Of a stretch of 64,000 nucleotides of DNA, positions 35,972 to 46,521 are shown one piece after another. A model generated the notes under the pieces. That model saw nothing but the letters and a program-made list of their open reading frames with translations, had not been told where the DNA came from and did no database searches. Where the stretch lies: positions 48,609 to 112,608 of the forward strand of contig NZ_JASISW010000020.1 in NCBI RefSeq assembly GCF_030063335.1. The letters are read 5' to 3'. Every line of letters starts with the position of its first letter. Positions within the stretch are counted from its first letter, which is position 1. A program made the translations under genes and the position numbers. This DNA is from Rhodococcus sp. G-MC3. Its GTDB lineage: Bacteria > Actinomycetota > Actinomycetes > Mycobacteriales > Mycobacteriaceae.

Positions 35972-37327
35972 TCAAAGGCTGTCTGTTTCGACGGCATTGT
36001 CGTAGTCGTCGTCGATCAGTACGACGGTGCGGTCTGCTCTGTCGAGGATGGAGGCTGCGATCGAGGCGCGGTAGCCCGATGCGCAGTGCACCCACAGTTC
36101 ACCGGCTGGGACTTCCGCGAGTCGATGCGGCAGTTCGTGGAGGGGGATGTTGACGGCGCCGTGGATGTGGCCGTCCGTGTACTCGGAGTGTTGACGCGTG
36201 TCGAGTATGGCTACCTCGCGCTCACCGGTAGCGCCGGCGAGTCCGGCAAAGTCGGACACTTCGTAGGATCTGAGCTCTCCGTCGCCGACCAATGTGTGGA
36301 TTTCGCCGACTGCGGAGCCGGACGGGTGGTCGACGCCGATGCGTGCGAGTTCGCGTGTGGCATCGGCGATGTCGTCGGAGGTTTCGCCGATGAGTGTCAG
36401 CGGCGCACCCCACTGGTACAGCCATCCCAGGTAGGTGACGAAGCTGGTCGAGAGTTCGAAGCCGAGGGATCCGCCTAGGTGTCCGGCTGCGAAGGCGGTG
36501 CGTGCCCGGAGGTCGACGACCCATTCTCCAGCGGCGGTGCGGCGGCGCAATTCTTCCGGATCGATGGGTTCGGGCAGAGACAGGTCTATCGGTGCCGGGC
36601 CTTCGGTGTTGATGACGCCCATGTGGGCGTAGTAGGCGGGGTACGCGGACAGCCCTGCGATCAGTTCGTCGACGTAGGCCTGCTCGCCCTGGGTCAACGC
36701 CGGGTTCGACTGACGTTGTTCGCCGATGGTGGATGAGTCGCCGCTGGTGGGGGTGGCGGAACAGAAGCTACCGAACCCGTGAGTCGGGTAGACGTCGACG
36801 TCGGCGGGGAGTTCTGCGGCGATACGCCTCACCGAGTGGAACTGCGCGTGGGTGAGTTCGTCGGTGTGTGTGGAGCCGAGCAGGTCTGTGCGGCCGGTAG
36901 ATCCGTAGAGCATCGAGCCGCCGGTGAAGATGGCGATTGGCTCGCTGTCTTTGCGAAGTACGTAGCTGACGTGGTGATGAGTGTGGCCCGGTGTGTGCAT
37001 GACCTGAAATGTCATCGAATTCGTGGCGATGACGTCTCCGTCGACGACGGCTCGGCGCTCGTATTCGACGGGATCGCCGTCCGGGACGACGTACTCGGCG
37101 CCCGTGGCACGAGCGAGTTCCAGTCCGCCGGTGACGTAATCGTTGTGGATGTGGGTCTCGAGTACGTGCGTGATCGCGGCGTTCTTCTCCTGTGCCAGTG
37201 CGTAGATCCTGTCGATGTCGCGTTGTGGATCGATCACCACCGCAACGCCGTCGTGACTGATCAGGTAACTGCGGTCGCCAAGGCTAGAGGTGTCGATGAT
37301 GGCGATGTCGGGATCGGTCGTGCTCAT
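35972..37327 (-). CDS. Metallo-beta-lactamase fold / rhodanese fusion, persulfide-dioxygenase type
   Basis: 451 residues. Residues 1-210 are an ETHE1-like MBL domain with the metal motif THIHNDYVTGG, HTPGHTHHHVSYVL and YPTHGFGSFC. Two rhodanese domains follow. The first (~265-350) has no catalytic cysteine and is probably structural. The second (~366-445) has the active loop CASGYRA. Such fusions oxidise glutathione or low-molecular-weight persulfide to sulfite and move sulfane sulfur. It lies 56 bp after the CstR-like gene and upstream of the sulfite exporter and oxidase, in reaction order. Confidence 0.92.
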   Translation of the reverse strand: MSTTDPDIAIIDTSSLGDRSYLISHDGVAVVIDPQRDIDRIYALAQEKNAAITHVLETHIHNDYVTGGLELARATGAEYVVPDGDPVEYERRAVVDGDVIATNSMTFQVMHTPGHTHHHVSYVLRKDSEPIAIFTGGSMLYGSTGRTDLLGSTHTDELTHAQFHSVRRIAAELPADVDVYPTHGFGSFCSATPTSGDSSTIGEQRQSNPALTQGEQAYVDELIAGLSAYPAYYAHMGVINTEGPAPIDLSLPEPIDPEELRRRTAAGEWVVDLRARTAFAAGHLGGSLGFELSTSFVTYLGWLYQWGAPLTLIGETSDDIADATRELARIGVDHPSGSAVGEIHTLVGDGELRSYEVSDFAGLAGATGEREVAILDTRQHSEYTDGHIHGAVNIPLHELPHRLAEVPAGELWVHCASGYRASIAASILDRADRTVVLIDDDYDNAVETDSL

Positions 37328-37383
37328 GCGGATACTCCCGGGATGTTGTCAGCTCACCTCGCTTCGGGTGTGAGAGCGGGTGC

Positions 37384-38505
<1,122 letters not shown>

Positions 38506-38506
<1 letters not shown>

Positions 38507-38925
38507 CAGCTACTTGCTGCGCCCTGGCCGCCGAGTGCGTCGATAGCGGCCTGCAGGGTGGTGGTGGCCTCGGCGGCGACGTCGGAGAGTGCGGGCTCGC
38601 CGGTTGCCTCGACCATGATGGCGGGGTTCATTGCTTCCACGATGATCGACCCCGGTGTGGTGGTGTCGGCGCGGACGACGACGTTGCAGGGCAGCAGCAG
38701 GCCGATCTGTCGCATGATCCCGACGGCGCGGTGCGCGAGGGTGGGATTGCAGGCACCGAGGATCAGGTACTGCTCCATGTCTTCGCCGAGTTTGGCTTTG
38801 AGCGTGGCTTGCATGTCTATTTCGGTCAGCACACCGAAACCTTGTTCGGACAGGGCTGCTTTGACGGATTCGACGGCGGTGTCGAAGTCGGTATCGGTCA
38901 ATGTGGTCGACAGTGCGATGTTCAT
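38506..38925 (-). CDS. DUF302-domain protein
   Basis: A 139-residue protein. TDFDTAVESVKAALSEQGFGVLTEIDMQATLKAKLGEDM and YLILGACNPTLAHRAVGI...LLPCNVVVRAD are the DUF302 pattern, including two cysteines (ACNP and LPCNV). DUF302 proteins often accompany sulfur and oxidant-stress genes; their biochemical role is unknown. ATG 38925 has GAAGGA nine bases upstream. It is coupled to TauE and follows MMPL after 113 bp. Confidence 0.88.
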
Positions 38926-39038
38926 GATGGGAATTCCTTCCGGTCGTCCTACTGCGGTCATGTGTGTGCCTACCCGTTTCCAGGGTGGCGGCGGCTGAAC
39001 CTGTCGATCATGATTCCTTCCGTTCGGTGGTGTGATCG

Positions 39039-41192
39039 TCAGTGCGAGAAGCTGATCGACGGCAAGGCCTTGCGGAGCCAGGCCGGCGACCACCAAGCGG
39101 CGTGTCCGGTCAGTCGTAGAAGGACTGGGAGGAGGACCAGTCTGATCAGGAAGGCATCGAGCAGGACGGCGACACCGAGGATGATGCCCATTTCTTTCGG
39201 TGGGAGTGGATCGGAGAGTGCGAAAGTGAAGAACACGGCGACCATGACGGCGGCGGCGGCGAAGATGACGCGCCCGGAGTGGGCGAGCCCGTCGACCTGG
39301 GCGGATTTGGGGTCGCCGGTCTTCTCGTAGTGCTCTTTGGCGGTGGCCAGCAAGAACACGGTGTAGTCCATTGCGATGGCGAAGATCATTGCGAAGAAGA
39401 ACACCGGCCCCCAGCCGTCGAGGAAGCCCTGTGGGGTGAAACCGAGCAGTGACGCTCCGTGCCCGTCCTGGAAGATCAGCTTCGCGACGCCGAAAGCGGC
39501 TGCGGTCGAGAGCAGGCTGACGGCGGTGCCGAGGACAGCGATCAGCGGCGCTTGCAGTGCAACGAGCAGCAGGACGAAGCCGAGGGTGAGGATGATGCCG
39601 ACGACGAGCGGTAGGTAGTCGTTCAGGGCTTGCTGCAGGTCGAGGTTCTCTGCCGGTGCACCGCCGACCAGCGCGGACTCCGGGAGCTGTGCACGTAAAT
39701 CGTCCAAGATGGTGCCCATGCGCTCATCCGATGGGTCCACTGCCGGAAGTGCCTGCAGCAGTGAATAATCTGAGCCGTCCGTTGCCGGTTGGGGCGGGGT
39801 GAGCATCGATACTCCGTCGATGGCTGTCGCAGCGGCAGCGGTGTCTGCCGCGTCGGACGAGGGCACGACGATCTGCAGCGCGCCGGGAGCGCCGTCGCCG
39901 AACTGGGCCTGAACCAGCTCGTAGCCTTGGCGTACGGGTGCGTCCTCGGGGACGACGGCGATCGAGGGCATCGCCACCTTCAACCCCAGAACCGGTAACG
40001 CGAGCGCGATCAAGATTCCGACCGATACGACGGCGAACGGCCACGGGTGCTTGTGCAGTAATTCTCCCCAGGCCGCAAACCTCGGGGAGCGATGCTGCTG
40101 GCGTTTGGCGTAGGGAAGCGAGGCGGCGTTGACCTTGGGCCCGAGTGCACCGAGGGTTGCCGGCAGCAATGTCATCGTGGCGATCAGGACGAAGGTGACA
40201 GCCAGCATGATTCCCACGGCCATCGTCCGCACAGCCGGTGCCGGCACGAGTAGGACAGCGGAGAGGCTGACCAGGACTGTCAGACCGGATAGGACGACGG
40301 CCTTGCCTGCGGTATCCATGGTTTCGGCAACCGCTGCCTGTGGACCGGCCTTGCGCAGCGCATCGCGGAAGCGAGCGACGATGAACAGGGCGTAGTCGAT
40401 GCCGAGGGCGAGGGCGAACATCATCGCGAAATTCATTGCCCACACCGAGACCGGGGTGACCTCGTTGAGCAGCACCAGTCCGCCGGCGGAGGCGACGAGT
40501 CCGGCGACGGTCAGCAGCAGCGGTAGGCCGGCGGCGACGAGGGATCCGAACGCGAGGACCATGATCGCCAATGTAACCGGCCAGGAGAACAATTCGGCCT
40601 GGATCATTGCGTCGTGGTTGGCTTTGTTGAAGTCCGACCACAATGCGGAAGATCCGGTGGGGTAGACCTCGATACCGTTGCCCGACAGTGCAGTCAGATC
40701 GGCTTTGACGTCGTCGACGGCTTTGACCATGTCGTCGGTGCTCGCGTTGGCACCGGCGATGAGGATGCCGGTGTGCCCGTCGGGGCTGATCGTCATACCC
40801 TCCTGCGGGGCGACGATGGCTCCGAAGCGAGAGTCGCCGTCGAACACGGCCGCGACGTCGGTAAGTCTTTGCTGCACGGCAGGGTCATCGATCGTTGCAG
40901 TGTCGGAGTGAACGACCACCTGGACCGCGGCGGACGAGTTCCCGCCGAAGTGCTGTTGGGCTAGCTCGCGGACCTGCACGGATTCGGATCCGTTGGCCTG
41001 CCATCCAGCACCGGCGAGAGACGAAAACACCGATGGCGCTGCCGATCCCAGCACGATCAGCGCTATCAACCACACTCCGAACACCCATCGGCGGCGGGCG
41101 GCCATCGCGCCTCCCAGGCGTCCGAGCGGGCCGGGCGTGGATGCGCGATCGCGGGAATCACGACTGGTGACCATGGTGTCGGGCACAGACAT
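39039..41192 (-). CDS. MMPL-family RND transporter
   Basis: A 717-residue transporter with two RND halves. TM1 is RRRWVFGVWLIALIVLGSAAP, an outer loop follows with the GSESVQVRELAQQHFGG start of MMPL proteins, then five helices with MNFAMMFALALGIDYALFIVARFRDAL and the mirrored FFAMIFAIAMDYTVFLLATAKEHY in half two. MMPL proteins export lipids or small hydrophobic compounds using the proton gradient. Just upstream of its SD lies a CstR-type operator (41204-41219), and two more are at 41387-41422, so it is likely induced with the sulfur genes, which is unusual for this family. Confidence 0.92.
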   Translation of the reverse strand: MSVPDTMVTSRDSRDRASTPGPLGRLGGAMAARRRWVFGVWLIALIVLGSAAPSVFSSLAGAGWQANGSESVQVRELAQQHFGGNSSAAVQVVVHSDTATIDDPAVQQRLTDVAAVFDGDSRFGAIVAPQEGMTISPDGHTGILIAGANASTDDMVKAVDDVKADLTALSGNGIEVYPTGSSALWSDFNKANHDAMIQAELFSWPVTLAIMVLAFGSLVAAGLPLLLTVAGLVASAGGLVLLNEVTPVSVWAMNFAMMFALALGIDYALFIVARFRDALRKAGPQAAVAETMDTAGKAVVLSGLTVLVSLSAVLLVPAPAVRTMAVGIMLAVTFVLIATMTLLPATLGALGPKVNAASLPYAKRQQHRSPRFAAWGELLHKHPWPFAVVSVGILIALALPVLGLKVAMPSIAVVPEDAPVRQGYELVQAQFGDGAPGALQIVVPSSDAADTAAAATAIDGVSMLTPPQPATDGSDYSLLQALPAVDPSDERMGTILDDLRAQLPESALVGGAPAENLDLQQALNDYLPLVVGIILTLGFVLLLVALQAPLIAVLGTAVSLLSTAAAFGVAKLIFQDGHGASLLGFTPQGFLDGWGPVFFFAMIFAIAMDYTVFLLATAKEHYEKTGDPKSAQVDGLAHSGRVIFAAAAVMVAVFFTFALSDPLPPKEMGIILGVAVLLDAFLIRLVLLPVLLRLTGHAAWWSPAWLRKALPSISFSH

Positions 41193-41203
41193 AGCTTCTC
41201 CTG

Positions 41204-41219
41204 ATACGGGTGGGGGTAT
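41204..41219. promoter_or_regulatory. CsoR/CstR-type operator at the MMPL gene
   Basis: ATACGGGTGGGGGTAT (minus strand ATACCCCCACCCGTAT) sits 12 bp upstream of the MMPL start, abutting the AGGAG. It is close to sites at 37691, 41387, 41407 and 44995. Confidence 0.65.
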
Positions 41220-41386
41220 TTTTTTCGGGCGAACTCGATACCTCCGGGATTTTCGGTCCGTGGTCGAGGGCTAGCGGCGGAACAGGGAGCGGAAGGGGCC
41301 GTCCCGTGTGGTTCTACCGCATGTCGGGCTTGGGGCGGGGTAACACACGGTCGGTCCTCTCGGTGGGGTGCTACCCACTCTGGCAT

Positions 41387-41422
41387 ATACCGAGGGGGGT
41401 ATGCAAGTACCCCCGGGGGTAT
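41387..41422. promoter_or_regulatory. Tandem CsoR/CstR-type operators
   Basis: Two sites 4 bp apart: ATACCGAGGGGGGTAT (41387-41402) and GTACCCCCGGGGGTAT (41407-41422). The second contains a perfect 14-bp palindrome, the best operator in the window. They are ~200 bp upstream of MMPL and ~65 bp upstream of the decayed epimerase gene on the other strand, so they could serve either direction. Confidence 0.75.
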
Positions 41423-41486
41423 CGGGATCACTGTTGAATCAGCTTTGGCCGGACGGGGCGCTGAAGTGCGCTCTACTGTTGTCGGC

Positions 41487-42241
41487 GTGAGAATTCTTGT
41501 GACGGGTAGTTCTGGCCACCTCGGGGAGGCGCTGGTTCGCACCATGCGATCGCGCGGGCAAGACGTCGTCGGGATCGATATTTCAGCGACGCCGTGGACA
41601 ACTCATGTGGCATCGGTGACCGATCGTTCGGCGGTGCGTGATGCGCTGGACGGGGTCGACCGGTCCCTCGAAACATCTATGGCGCAACCAAGACCGCAGC
41701 CGAGAATCTGTGTGCGCTGTTCCATCAGGAGCATGGTCTATCGGTCGTCGTACTGCGCACTTCCCGATTCTTTCCCGAGGCCGACGACAGGCCGGAAGTT
41801 CAGGTGGCATATCCCGATACGAACCTGAAAGTGAACGAGTTGCTCTATCGGCGAGTCGACATCGCCGATGCGGTGGATCCACATCAATGCGCTCTGGCGT
41901 CGGCCGACGAGCTGGGCTTCGGACGTTACATCATCAGTGCAACAACACCGTTCGACGAATCGGACCGCGCGGAATTGAGGGTCGATGCTCCCGCTGTGGT
42001 ACGTCGTCACTTTCCTCGATACGCAGATATCTACGACACGTTGGGCTGGAAGATGTTCCCGAGCCTGGACCGCGTCTACGTGAACACTGCTGCGCGACGC
42101 GACCTCGGGTGGGAACCGAAGCACGGATTCGGGTGGGCTCTCGGGCGTCTCGAGCAAGGCAGATCTCCGTTCAGCGAGCTCGCAACGATCGTCGGGGCCA
42201 AGGGCTACCACGATCGTCCGACAGGTCCGTATACGACGTAG
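41487..42241 (+). pseudogene. NAD-dependent epimerase/oxidoreductase, internal deletion and frameshift
   Basis: The first frame begins VRILVTGSSGHLGEALVRTM, a complete SDR nucleotide loop, and continues to ALDGVD near 41660. The C-terminal part (VPRNIYGATKTAAENLCALF, then VVVLRTSRFFPEADDR and the rest to 42241) reads in another frame. The SDR segment that normally links them (about 80-90 residues including the catalytic Ser region) is missing. The Tyr-Lys motif YGATK survives. One deletion ending out of frame explains the structure. It lies just downstream of the tandem operators. Confidence 0.8.
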
Positions 42242-42332
42242 CACGATGGAAAGCTCACGCCGGGTCCTGCACGATCCCGCACCCGCGATCCGGGCTAATC
42301 TCACGGCTGACCCGACGACCTAAACTGTCCGC

Positions 42333-42662
42333 ATGACCGTCCTGAAATCGATCCTTCTCTTCGTCGTCGCGGCGGTGTTCGAGATCGGCGGAGCGTGGCT
42401 GGTGTGGCAGGGAGTCCGCGAGCACAAAGGCTGGTTGTGGATCGGCCTCGGTGTAATTGCCCTCGGTGTATACGGTTTTGTCGCAACCCTGCAGCCCGAC
42501 GCGAACTTCGGACGCATTCTCGCTGCCTACGGCGGAGTGTTCGTTGCGGGTTCGTTGCTGTGGGCGATGGTGATGGACGGCTTCCGCCCCGATCGATACG
42601 ACACGATCGGGGCTTCGGTGTGCCTCATCGGCGTCGCAGTGATCATGTACGCCCCACGCTGA
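42333..42662 (+). CDS. YnfA-family (UPF0060) small membrane protein
   Basis: A 109-residue protein of four transmembrane helices. [45 protein letters not shown] and [48 protein letters not shown] match YnfA/UPF0060 proteins, a group related to SMR efflux proteins. The substrate is unknown. It ends 18 bp before the convergent GGDEF-EAL gene. Confidence 0.92.
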   Translation: MTVLKSILLFVVAAVFEIGGAWLVWQGVREHKGWLWIGLGVIALGVYGFVATLQPDANFGRILAAYGGVFVAGSLLWAMVMDGFRPDRYDTIGASVCLIGVAVIMYAPR

Positions 42663-42680
42663 GCAGTCGGTCCGCCTACC

Positions 42681-44927
42681 TCAGTAATCCGCACCCGATG
42701 CATGAGCAGCGGAGTGTCGGCCGAAGTGCACATTTTCCGAGGGTGCGGCAAGCAACTCCGTAGCCCTGTCGGCAGTGACCGGGCGGCTCATCAGATATCC
42801 CTGCCCGAGTTCGCAACCGATGGCGCGGACCGCATCCAACTGTTCGACGGTCTCGATTCCCTCCGCCACGACGTTGACGTCGAATGCCTTGGCGAGGGCC
42901 GTGATTGCGGAGACGATGGCGTGCGGGCGGGCGCCGGGGAGTTCGGAGACGTACGACCGGTCGATCTTGAAGCATTCGAACACCGGGTATCGGTCGAGGT
43001 AGGAGATGCTGCTGTGGCCCTTGCCGAAGTCGTCGAGCAGTAGCCGGACACCCATCCCGTGCAGGGCAGCGAGGGTGTCGGTGACGCGAGCAGTGTCGGC
43101 CACCCATACGGTCTCGGTGATCTCCAGTCCGAGAACGGCCGGCGGTAGCCCCGTCTTGGCCAGAACGGCGTCGACATGAGCAGGAAAATCCGCGTCGTGC
43201 AGTTGCAGCGCACTGACGTTGACGCGGATGGTGATGTTGTAGTCGGTCCACCAGAGTGCAGCGCGTATACATGCGGTGGTGAGAGCCCAGGTTCCCAATT
43301 CTGCTATCAGCCCGGTGCGTTCGGCGACAGCAATGAATTCCGTCGGCCCGATCGGCCCGAGAACAGGGTGCGTCCATCGAGCGAGTGCCTCCATGGAAAC
43401 GATGGAGCCCGAAGCGAGGTCATAGATGGGTTGGTACGCGAGAGTGAGTTCGTCGCGATCCAGAGCTGCCCTCAGATCGATCGAGAGCGTTCTTATCCGC
43501 TCGGCATCGTAGATGTCGCCCCGGTCGAACACCGCGTTCCTGCCGGATCCGCTTTCTTTGGCGCGGTACATCGCGAGGTCTGCGCGGTGGATCAGTTGGC
43601 GGCGTGAGGTGCCGGGCTCGGAGACCGTGATTCCGATGCTCGCGCTCAGCGGCCGCGGTGCGTCGCCTTCGGGATCCGGACCTGCGATTGCCGCGGTGAT
43701 CTCGCGGGCGAGGCGTCGGGCATGGTCTATGTCGTCGACGTCGCCCACGACCAAGAACTCGTCGCCTCCCAGCCGCGCGACCGTATCCGAGTGTCGCACA
43801 GCGGAACGCAAGCGTTCCGCGAAGCGTGTGAGCGCCACGTCCCCGGCGTCGTGGCCCAGACTGTCGTTGATGATCTTGAGGTCGTCGATGTCGAGCAGCA
43901 GAACCGCAACGACGGTTCCGTCGCGTTCGGCGCGTTCGATCGCGTTGTCGATGCATTCGTACGCGCCCGCCCTGTTGAGCAGCCCGGTGAGTTGGTCGCT
44001 CATGCTGCGTTGGCGCAGTTGACGGTCGAGTTCGACGCGCCGAATCGCGGCCGAGAGTACATCGGCGACGGTGTGAAGAAAGCCGATATCACGGTCGGCG
44101 TATCCGCGAACGGCGTGGCTGTACACCGACAGAACTCCCCACGGGGCCGTCAGTCCTGCTATCGGAACCCCGATGCCGCTGCGGAGGTCGAAGGTTTCCA
44201 TGATGGTCGATTCGAACCGTGTCTCGGTCAGCGTGTCGCTGCACACCACCACCTCGCCGGTGAGCAGGGTGTACCCCGACAGTGATTTGTTGCCCGCCGG
44301 AAGCGCTGATTCAGGAATAGGTTCTCGGCTGCTCGCTTCGAGCACGAGCTGCGAGGAGCCTGTATCGGAAATGCGGGCCACCATAGCGTCGTCGACGCCG
44401 GTGAGGGCGGTTGCTGCCGTCACTGCAGCGGCGAGCAACTCCGACAACTCGCCGGTGATCGCGAGTCGGCCCAGCGCCGCCAATGCTGACTGCTCGGTCG
44501 CGTACTGGACGGAGGATTCGACGGCGTTTTGCAGGCGGACGTTGCGCTCGGCATCTTTTCGACGATCCCGAATGATGGTGGCAACGGATTTCGGTACGCC
44601 CTCACCGTTGTCGATGACGAAGGCCGAAATGGCGACAGCGATGCCCTCTCCCGTGACGAAGTGTCGGAGCTCGCTGCGGCCCTTCCAGAAGCCGTCGCGC
44701 GCCAATGCTGTTTCGACGTCTCCGGAGACTCCCAGGCCGGCAGAGGTGAAGAAGTCGACTGTGGTCGAGTCGAAAGGCTTCCATGAGTCCGGTAGTCCCA
44801 CCAATGCCCGTCCGGCAGGGTTCACGTAGCGGACGCTCCCCGTCCATTCCGACAGAGCCACCATGTCGGGTGCGAGGTCGACGACGGCTCGCAGCGCGGC
44901 GAGTTCGTCGGTGAAGGCATCTGTCAT
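42681..44927 (-). CDS. PAS-GAF-GGDEF-EAL cyclic-di-GMP signalling protein
   Basis: 748 residues: an N-terminal PAS domain (~10-125, LAPDMVALSEWTGSVRYVNPAGRALVG), a GAF domain (~150-300, SGIGVPIAGLTAPWGVLSVYS), a GGDEF domain (~315-480) with intact ARLGGDEFLVV, and an EAL domain (~490-740) with MEALARW, LDDFGKGHSSISYL and VVAEGIET. Both enzymatic halves keep their signature residues, so it may make or break c-di-GMP or switch. It is divergent from selO, with a CstR-type site in the 122-bp gap. C-di-GMP signalling could link redox or sulfur state to polysaccharide output. Confidence 0.9.
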   Translation of the reverse strand: MTDAFTDELAALRAVVDLAPDMVALSEWTGSVRYVNPAGRALVGLPDSWKPFDSTTVDFFTSAGLGVSGDVETALARDGFWKGRSELRHFVTGEGIAVAISAFVIDNGEGVPKSVATIIRDRRKDAERNVRLQNAVESSVQYATEQSALAALGRLAITGELSELLAAAVTAATALTGVDDAMVARISDTGSSQLVLEASSREPIPESALPAGNKSLSGYTLLTGEVVVCSDTLTETRFESTIMETFDLRSGIGVPIAGLTAPWGVLSVYSHAVRGYADRDIGFLHTVADVLSAAIRRVELDRQLRQRSMSDQLTGLLNRAGAYECIDNAIERAERDGTVVAVLLLDIDDLKIINDSLGHDAGDVALTRFAERLRSAVRHSDTVARLGGDEFLVVGDVDDIDHARRLAREITAAIAGPDPEGDAPRPLSASIGITVSEPGTSRRQLIHRADLAMYRAKESGSGRNAVFDRGDIYDAERIRTLSIDLRAALDRDELTLAYQPIYDLASGSIVSMEALARWTHPVLGPIGPTEFIAVAERTGLIAELGTWALTTACIRAALWWTDYNITIRVNVSALQLHDADFPAHVDAVLAKTGLPPAVLGLEITETVWVADTARVTDTLAALHGMGVRLLLDDFGKGHSSISYLDRYPVFECFKIDRSYVSELPGARPHAIVSAITALAKAFDVNVVAEGIETVEQLDAVRAIGCELGQGYLMSRPVTADRATELLAAPSENVHFGRHSAAHASGADY

Positions 44928-44994
44928 GGGCCACCTGGCTGATGTGGTCGGAAAATATCGGCCGACGCGAGGGCTGCACAACGGTAGTAAAATC

Positions 44995-45008
44995 ATACCC
45001 GGGGGTAT
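44995..45008. promoter_or_regulatory. CsoR/CstR-type operator between GGDEF-EAL and selO
   Basis: ATACCCGGGGGTAT, a slightly short form of the operator at 41407, lies 41 bp upstream of selO and 67 bp upstream of the GGDEF-EAL start. The position would allow repression of either promoter. Confidence 0.6.
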
Positions 45009-45049
45009 TGCCGTCGTCCGACGTTCGGCTCTGACGGTTACCCTCGGAT

Positions 45050-46435
45050 ATGCCCGCACACACGCCGATAACCGGCTTGGAAAGCACATTTGCCCGGGAA
45101 GTGCCGGGTCTGACGGTGCCGTGGCAGGGTGCGCACGCCCCCCAGCCTCGCGTGGTGGCCTTCAACGAGCGGCTCGCTCGGGAGCTTCACCTCGATGTCG
45201 AGGCACTGCGATCGGCCCCGGAAGTCCTCTCCGGATCCACGGCGCCCGAGGGCTCCAGCCCAGTTGCGATGGCCTATTCGGGCCACCAGTTCGGCGGGTA
45301 CGCGCCGCTACTCGGTGACGGTCGCGCGTTGTTGGTCGGCGAGCTCGACATCGACGGTCGCCGGGTTGACCTGCACCTCAAGGGTTCGGGTCGCACCCCG
45401 TTCTCACGCGGCGGCGACGGCTTGGCGGTCGTTGGGCCGATGCTTCGTGAGTACCTGGTCAGCGAGGCGATGCACGCGCTCGCCATCCCCACTACCCGGT
45501 CGCTGGCGGTGACCACGACCGGCCAGGATGTCCTGCGCGAGGGCCCCGAGCCCGGTGCCGTCCTCGCCCGCGTCGCGGCCAGCCACATACGCGTCGGGAC
45601 GTTCGAGTACGCCGTTCGGCAGGAAGGGCTGGTACAGCCTCTCGCCGACTATGCGATCGCCCGGCACTATCCTTCGGCTGAGGGTGACTATCTGGCGTTC
45701 TTCGGCGCTGTCGTCGAAGCGCAGGCGTCCCTGGTGGCGCAGTGGATGCTCACCGGGTTCGTGCACGGAGTGATGAACACGGACAACACCACTATTTCGG
45801 GGCAGACCATCGACTACGGGCCGTGTGCATTTCTCGATGCGTTCGACCGCTCGGCGGTGTTCAGCTCGATCGATCACAGTGGCCGCTATGCGTTCGGGAA
45901 CCAGCCTGCGGTTCTGCAGTGGAATCTGGCGCGGTTCGGTGAAACGTTGCTGAGTTTGATCGGGCCTACTCCCGAGGAGGCGATCGCGCCGGTGACGGCA
46001 GTGCTCGACACCTTTTTCGAGCGTTACGAACGCCATTTCAACGCGGGTATGGCGGCGAAACTCGGCCTGGACAGCGTCGAGACGGCATTGGTCCACGACC
46101 TGCTGAACATCATGGAACGCGGCGGCCTGGACTGGACCGGGACGTTCCGCGCGCTGTCACGAGGGACGTCGTCGGTCGATGCCGAGTGGATTTCGCGCTG
46201 GCGAGCTCTCGGCCCTTCCTTCGACGAGATGGACCTCGTCAATCCGCTGTACATTCCGCGGAACCATCTCCTCGACGCTGCACTGAAAGCTGCGACTGCG
46301 GGGGACCTCGGCCCGTTCGAGGCTCTACTGGACGTAGTCACTCATCCCTTTGCTCAGCGCGACGAGTGGGCCGAATTCACCCGGCCGGCGCCGCAAGAAT
46401 TTCAGACGGGGTTTCAGACGTTCTGCGGGACATGA
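45050..46435 (+). CDS. selO: SelO-family protein adenylyltransferase (YdiU)
   Basis: A 461-residue pseudokinase-fold enzyme. MAYSGHQFGGYAPLLGDGRALLVGE is the family signature, LHLKGSGRTPFSRGGDG carries the ATP-site Lys and Arg residues, and HGVMNTDNTTISGQTIDYGPCAFLD holds the catalytic and metal Asp residues. SelO AMPylates proteins in redox pathways. It ends in TFCGT, with Cys where some eukaryotic homologues carry selenocysteine nearby. Length agrees with the E. coli protein. The CstR-type site upstream is the regulatory clue. Confidence 0.93.
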   Translation: MPAHTPITGLESTFAREVPGLTVPWQGAHAPQPRVVAFNERLARELHLDVEALRSAPEVLSGSTAPEGSSPVAMAYSGHQFGGYAPLLGDGRALLVGELDIDGRRVDLHLKGSGRTPFSRGGDGLAVVGPMLREYLVSEAMHALAIPTTRSLAVTTTGQDVLREGPEPGAVLARVAASHIRVGTFEYAVRQEGLVQPLADYAIARHYPSAEGDYLAFFGAVVEAQASLVAQWMLTGFVHGVMNTDNTTISGQTIDYGPCAFLDAFDRSAVFSSIDHSGRYAFGNQPAVLQWNLARFGETLLSLIGPTPEEAIAPVTAVLDTFFERYERHFNAGMAAKLGLDSVETALVHDLLNIMERGGLDWTGTFRALSRGTSSVDAEWISRWRALGPSFDEMDLVNPLYIPRNHLLDAALKAATAGDLGPFEALLDVVTHPFAQRDEWAEFTRPAPQEFQTGFQTFCGT

Positions 46436-46521
46436 CTTGTGGGTGTTGCTGCGCGGTCGGACCCGCCGCGAGTGTCGAGGCGACGTTGTGGGCCTGCCGA
46501 ACACTGTGGCGCACAACAAGA

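Noticed and set aside
37331..37345. ATACTCCCGGGATGT in front of the MBL-rhodanese start
   Set aside because: Only loosely like the operator and it contains the ribosome binding site; not counted as a CstR site.
44205..44222. GATTCGAACC, resembling a tRNA T-arm
   Set aside because: It lies inside the GGDEF-EAL coding sequence and no cloverleaf forms around it.
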